From Membranipora membranacea (Eukaryota > Bryozoa > Gymnolaemata > Cheilostomatida > Membraniporidae), in contig OU612070.1 in NCBI GenBank assembly GCA_914767715.1, forward strand, positions 24,604,025 to 24,668,024: a stretch of 64,000 nt of DNA, written 5' to 3'. Numbering within the stretch: the first letter of the stretch is position 1; every line of letters starts with the position of its first letter. The translations under genes were made by a program, and so were the position numbers. Positions 59,344-64,000 of this stretch are shown one piece after another. The notes under the pieces were generated by a model, which was not told the origin of the DNA, ran no database searches, and was given only the letters and a program-made list of their open reading frames with translations.

Positions 59344-59433
59344 ACAGGATATCACGCCATCCAGGTTGGCCCTGATGCTAAGCAGAATACTGAGTGCGAG
59401 GGTTGTGAAAATGAAGAACAACTAAATGCATAG
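59344..59433 (+). CDS. Possible 3'-terminal exon of an unrecognised gene
   Basis: After a pyrimidine-rich tract and TAG acceptor (59341-59343), 29 codons (TGYHAIQVGPDAKQ... ENEEQLNA) end at TAG 59433, and AATAAA follows at 59441-59446. Acceptor, hydrophilic reading frame, stop and poly(A) signal in tight order suggest a terminal exon, phase 0. I could not find its upstream exons and do not recognise the peptide, so this may be chance. Confidence 0.28.
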   Translation, partial: TGYHAIQVGPDAKQNTECEGCENEEQLNA

Positions 59434-59446
59434 CTCCAGCAATAAA

Positions 59447-60046
59447 TATTTTTGTGTGATAGATACCTTAGTTTTAGTCTAGTAATGTATTTGTGTCAAA
59501 TGTGTATTATCTTTATCACAAGAATGTTACACTGAGGCGCTGTGTGTTGACCAGTTAGTTGGTTCATAAATAATTTGATTGATTCCGCAGTAGTCATGTT
59601 TTCAAGTCATGTAGGGAGCTTTCATGACGAATTGGTCCTGCCTCAAGTGTATTTATTTCCTTAGCGTAGATATAAACTATTGCCTTCCTGTCAGAAAACA
59701 AAGCCGCCGAGTCCATAATGTAGGTCAGAATCATATACCTTAAATTCACTTTTGTCTGGTTTTGTTTCTAGGCTAACTACGCTGGCCACTAGACCAAAAA
59801 GTGATTGGCTCCAATGATTGAATATAATTAAAACTAAAACAATGCAAAATTCCGTTAGACTCCTCCTGTAATATTGGACGATTTCATACACAACCGTTGA
59901 ATGTCTTCTGATTACGCTACTTTTAGTAGGTGGGCACAAGAGTTTGCTCTCTCCTTGGTAATAATTGTGATACTGCAGCTAGTCATTCTCATGTAGTCGG
60001 ATGTGCTGACGAAACAACAATATCAAACCCACATATGTAGTCATAG
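59447..60046. other. Intergenic, no gene seen
   Basis: No exon-like content. May include the 5' end of the LINE, whose boundary is not visible. Confidence 0.4.
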
Positions 60047-62240
60047 TTGAATTCCGAAGTGAATGGCTGCAAGAAAAACTGCTCTCTAACAAACAATTTA
60101 AGTAGAAAACAAAATTTACTAGTAATGGCATCGGATACACCTGGTACAAATACGTGTAAAACAAAGAGGAAAACAACAGATACTGGGAACGACCTGCTGA
60201 GTATGCTGAGTATCGATTCATCTGCATGTAATCGCATTGTAATAAAAGATATCCTACACATACCGTCAAGATAGTTTTTACCGATGAGCAATCTTTAGAA
60301 GAGTGTCTTGAAAATGGAGTTAGACTTAATAGCTACAGTTCAATATGGATGGTTGAAAAACCTCGTTATTCATCGTTGAAACCTCCAACCGCTTGACTAT
60401 ATATGCAAAGTGACAACATAAATAACAATAACATCACAAATGGTGAATACAGACATCCAAGAATCTATTTCCACAACATGCGATCCCTCAACTCAGAAAA
60501 GTTTGAAAAACTAAAGCTACTATCTTCAAACTATGATTTCTTACTGCTAACTGAGTCCTGGCTAACTAAGGCCAAAAAGAAGCTATACGAGATAGCAGAT
60601 TTCAACATTTACTATACCCATAGAGTAAACAGAAAAGGAGGTGGATTTGCCATTTATGCAAGAAATGAGTTTTCGTGCAAAGTCATTCAGAGATACACTA
60701 ATCAACATGTATCTGCTTGCTGGTTGTTACATCGCCCTGCTACAATAATCACAATCCAGTGATTATTGGAGTTGTGTATCATCCTCCGAATCTATCAAAA
60801 TGTATAAAAGAAGAAACAATTGATCATTTGGTTTCAAGTATAGCCAAATTCCTGGCTACACATAGATCAGCTCGTTTCATCATATGCGGTGATTTTAATG
60901 ATCTAGACACTAGACATATATCTGTCCTGTTCCCTATTAAACAAATAGTCTCCTTTGCTACCAGAGAGAGTAATACCTTGGATCTCGTCTTCACAGATAT
61001 CGCCGAGTACTATGATAATTGCACAAAACTTGCTCCAATAAGCACAAATGACCACTGGTCAATTACACTTGATCCATCAGAATGCAAGCTCCGAGGTATC
61101 ATACTGTCAAAAAAAGGGAAATAACCCCTGATTTGAAGGTATCTCTGACAAAGGAGCTCGCCAAGACAAATTGGGATTTCATTTATAATGAAAACTCACT
61201 CAATGTGAAAGTTGAGAAGTTCCAGGATTATGTATGGTCACTATATGATGAGCATTTTCCTATCAAGAATATCCGTGTACCTATGGGCAAACCTGTTCTC
61301 ACCTCTTCACTAATACGTAAGTTGATTCGTGCAAAATACAGGGCTCATCGTAAAAACAACCCTGCTTGGAAAGCCCTGTCAGCCATTCTGAAATTTCATC
61401 AACAGAAAGAACTACAGAAAAATACTGATAACGAAATAAACTCAGCATCCAGAGGATCTAAAGATTGGTGGAACAGCATAAAGAGATTGACTGGAGGCAT
61501 AACAACTCCCGTTTCATCTCCAGTGGTGAGTGTCAATAACAATTGGGTCACAAATGCAGAGCTCTCAGGATACTATAACAATTACCTTACCAACAACGAC
61601 AGTGTCATTGAATTACCTGACCATAATATTATTACAATTGATGGCATTCCATCGATAGAAGAATACGCGGTAAACTCCCACCTAGAAAATATAGATACCA
61701 CTAAGGCAACCATATCAGAGGATTACCCTTCATGGATATCAAAAAATAACTCACATATTCTCTCTGAGCCTATAGCACACATCATTAACAAAATCTTTGA
61801 GTGTGGAAAATTCCCAATGCGATGGAAGCGAGCAGAGGTCGTACCTATCAACAAAGTACCTGATCCATCTGCATATAAAGATTACCGCCCAATAAGTATT
61901 TCACATCATTTGAGCAAGGTGGCTGAGAGAATACTCTCCTGGCGCATTACAGAGAAACTTCCCACTCTCAAATACCAATATGCACACAAGGAATATTGGT
62001 ACCACAGATGCTTTGGTGAACTTTTCATCTAGTGTGGCTAGCTTGCTTGATTGCAATGACAATCTCGGTGTTCAGGCATTAATGCTAGACTTCTCTAAAG
62101 CTTTTGACAAAATGCGTCCAGATCTCGCTGTCAAGAAACTTTTAAAACTGAAAATAGATGGATATCTTGTAGCTATAGACAGTTTTCTGAGCTCTGACTT
62201 AGGCCTCAACTCGGAGCTGCTGAAAAGAGGGTTATCTTGA
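60047..62240 (+). mobile_element. Decayed LINE (CR1/L2-like) with endonuclease and partial RT
   Basis: Plus-strand fragments, in order: an ORF1-like piece (60047-60274, continuing in another frame to about 60390 as VFTDEQSLEECLENGVRLN); endonuclease (60403-60762 IYFHNMRSLNSEKFEKL, LLLTESWL; 60717-61124 VIIGVVYHPPN, FIICGDFNDLDTRH, STNDHWSITL); linker and RT start (61082-62032 WWNSIKRLTGG, FPMRWKRAEVVPINK, YRPISISHHLSKV); and 61980-62240 with LMLDFSKAFDKM. At least three frame changes break it, and the RT stops soon after the first catalytic-Asp motif; the YxDD box, thumb and 3' end are absent. APE-type endonuclease plus this RT layout fits the CR1/L2/Rex branch; the exact clade is inference. 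Confidence 0.85.
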
Positions 62241-62418
62241 AAACCGCATATAATAGGATAAAAATTATTTTTGATTTAGAATCCGCAACATTGAAATCCC
62301 ATATGGAAATAGTTTGGGAAATAATTTCAGTTTTTGGATCAATTTTAGAATTTTCTGTCTGTTTTGGGGACAATTTGGCATTTCATGAGTTTCGTGACTA
62401 AAATTGAGATTTATCTCA

Positions 62419-63915
62419 CAATCTTCACTGGTTACTGGCTCACAAATTGCTGGATGGTTGAGAGCTGCTTCCTCTGGAGGTGAGGCTATAAAATAAGCAT
62501 AAGAATTAGCAACAAACTCAGACTTGACCTAAATATTTATTTAATGTCAAAAGATATGGGATAAAATAAAGCAGAGATAATTTGGTTTTCTTTCTATATA
62601 AAGCTTGCTGACTGCTTCAAATGGGTCCTCCAGAGGTTAGGAGAGGTAGATAAAGTGATATACACACCTCCTGTTGTCCAAGTACAATCTGGATCTCCAA
62701 GCTCTTCTCCATTTGATTTTCCATCTCCATCTTAATCCTGGTTGCATAACTCAACTGTCCAAGTCTGAGAAGTAAGAGGGAGCAATATCGAATATGATGT
62801 GTGTGCTGATTATAACTCCTTCTAGAGGAGAGGGAGGGCAAAGAGTTAATGATATGAAAATATGACACATCAACTGCAGTACACCAGCGAAAGAAGCCGA
62901 TGAGCAAAATTCGGCGAAGCATCTCAACTAGGACCCACATAATGCCCTCTTCAACTATCTTCCGAGCAACATGCAAAACATGTGTATAGCTAGAGAGATG
63001 GAATCATTACGGGATAAGTATGATAAAATTTGGCTATGAAATTTCTCTAAAGTGTGAGGTGCGCTGTCACCAACTCACCACAAATTCTCGAGCAGACAGC
63101 TATAGCCTGAAAACACACTAACACCAGAAAAAGATGTGAGATTCGGCAACAATAAAAGTCATCGAGAATGACTGCAATAACAAATAGACAGTTGAAAAAC
63201 TCAAACCACTCCCAAAAATCTTTTTAAAAAGACTCTAAAGGCTCTATAGACTTACTCTTGCTGCAGCAAGAAAGGCGAGTCCAAACACATTTCTTGCATT
63301 AACACCATTTATACTTTCATGACCAACTCCAGGCCATACATCCCCAGCCACAGTAGAACATGTGTTCGGTACAGAATCACCATTAGGTATTCGTGATTGG
63401 AAACTAAAGAATGCATCTATCATGCTCAAGCAGCATATTAGAACAAAAACTCCACCGAGGGTTGGTCTACAGAATCACAAAGGAATCATAAATACAAGGG
63501 GCATAACTTTCTATAATCTATGAATTTTTCTTGTATATCGGCACTGTTTCACATGAATGGTTTTTGCATGAATTCATTAACATGACTCAAACGTGTTTTT
63601 TCTAAGTATATGAGATATTGTTATCATGTCATTGGTTTCTTGATAGAACTATTAAAAATTATCTTCTGGGTGACAAATTTGGAACAACATTTACCTCATC
63701 AAAGCCACTATTATAGCATAATGATCATTAAGATAAATCATGTATTTCTGTCCAATTTTGCTTCCAATAAATAATAAATATTTTGAATTCTTAAAAAACT
63801 GAGTTTCCTTTTTATTTCAGACTTCACCCAGTTCCCAAGCGACAGGTGTGACATTATATTTGCATAAAAAATGTTTATCATATACGCCTTCAGTTACCTA
63901 CCTGATAACTGCCAT
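62419..63915 (-). pseudogene. Broken second copy of the temptin-like gene
   Basis: Same exon layout as the intact copy: 63915-63902 (MAVIR), 63466-63256 (same 211 nt length; FQSRIPNGDSVPNTC, VWPGVGH, NVFGLAF), 62764-62668 (TWTVELCNQD, then GDG, SNGEELGDPDCTWTTG) and a partial last exon 62485-62419 (HPAICEPVTSEDC). Exon 3 has TAA at 62734-62732 where the intact gene has TCA (the Ser of DSDGDG), and a 3-bp insertion at its donor. The last exon loses homology at 62419, so the Pro/Thr tail and C-terminal hydrophobic segment are absent. Both breaks support a pseudogene; read-through or an alternative 3' end is less likely. Confidence 0.8.
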
Positions 63916-63975
63916 ATTGTGGTATTAGGTCTGTATCGTCTAAAATTATTCAAACTTCTTTTCGTAAGCCTCACT

Positions 63976-63994
63976 GCTTCTCTCAAAGTGTCAG
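63976..63994 (-). promoter_or_regulatory. Shared promoter block, broken temptin copy
   Basis: Identical to 56735-56753, showing that the duplication included upstream sequence. The window ends 6 bp further on, so its outer limit is unknown. Confidence 0.4.
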
Positions 63995-64000
63995 TGATAA

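Noticed and set aside
62617-62976. 119-codon minus-strand open frame
   Set aside because: It covers exon 3 of the broken temptin copy in the wrong frame (MEMENQMEKS); the correct frame shows CNQD, a stop, then GDGKSNGEELGDP.

Overview
The window is nuclear DNA of a multicellular animal. Genes are split by many GT-AG introns of roughly 100-2,800 bp, base composition is AT-rich, and the products (Ena/VASP, CFAP97, a NOVA-type splicing factor, a temptin-type secreted protein) are metazoan. One unduplicated BUB1/BUBR1 checkpoint kinase with an intact catalytic core, the temptin domain and the moderate gene spacing suggest a non-vertebrate, probably marine, animal. I cannot assign a phylum from sequence alone.

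Layout, left to right: a tRNA-derived SINE fragment (1-170); WDR43/UTP5 (+, 653-6871, 12 coding exons); a 3 kb gap; an Ena/VASP gene (+, 9837-20233) with two mutually exclusive 5' ends; a CFAP97-family gene (+, 20808-25613, 8 coding exons); tail-to-tail with it a MadBub (BUB1/BUBR1) checkpoint kinase (-, 43638-26742, 25 coding exons, predicted 1,382 residues); head-to-head with that, across about 190 bp, a NOVA-like triple-KH gene (+, 43830-50427, 7 coding exons); then a repeat-rich right end with a temptin-like gene (-, 56656-54585), a decayed LINE (about 60047-62240) and a second, broken temptin copy (-, 63915-62419). All exon chains below were assembled by hand; in every recognised gene the intron phases close without a frame error.

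The genes serve different processes and do not form a pathway: rRNA processing (WDR43), actin assembly (Ena/VASP), cilia (CFAP97), spindle checkpoint (MadBub), alternative splicing (NOVA) and a secreted or GPI-anchored protein (temptin-like). The close BUB1/NOVA head-to-head pair shares a promoter with two CCAAT boxes 30 bp apart.

Most notable observations: (1) the MadBub protein has an expanded set of APC/C-Cdc20-interaction motifs, with two ABBA motifs flanking KEN2, an array of five consensus ABBA motifs plus one degenerate unit in one exon, and a third KEN box formed across an exon junction; (2) two introns of that same gene begin with minisatellites (17 bp and 20 bp units) in which every unit repeats the 5' splice site; (3) the Ena/VASP gene has an alternative first exon that replaces the whole EVH1 domain and joins the common exons in the correct phase; (4) a family of foldback elements, one with 11-bp direct flanking repeats and one whose arms differ only at CpG sites, which suggests germline CpG methylation.
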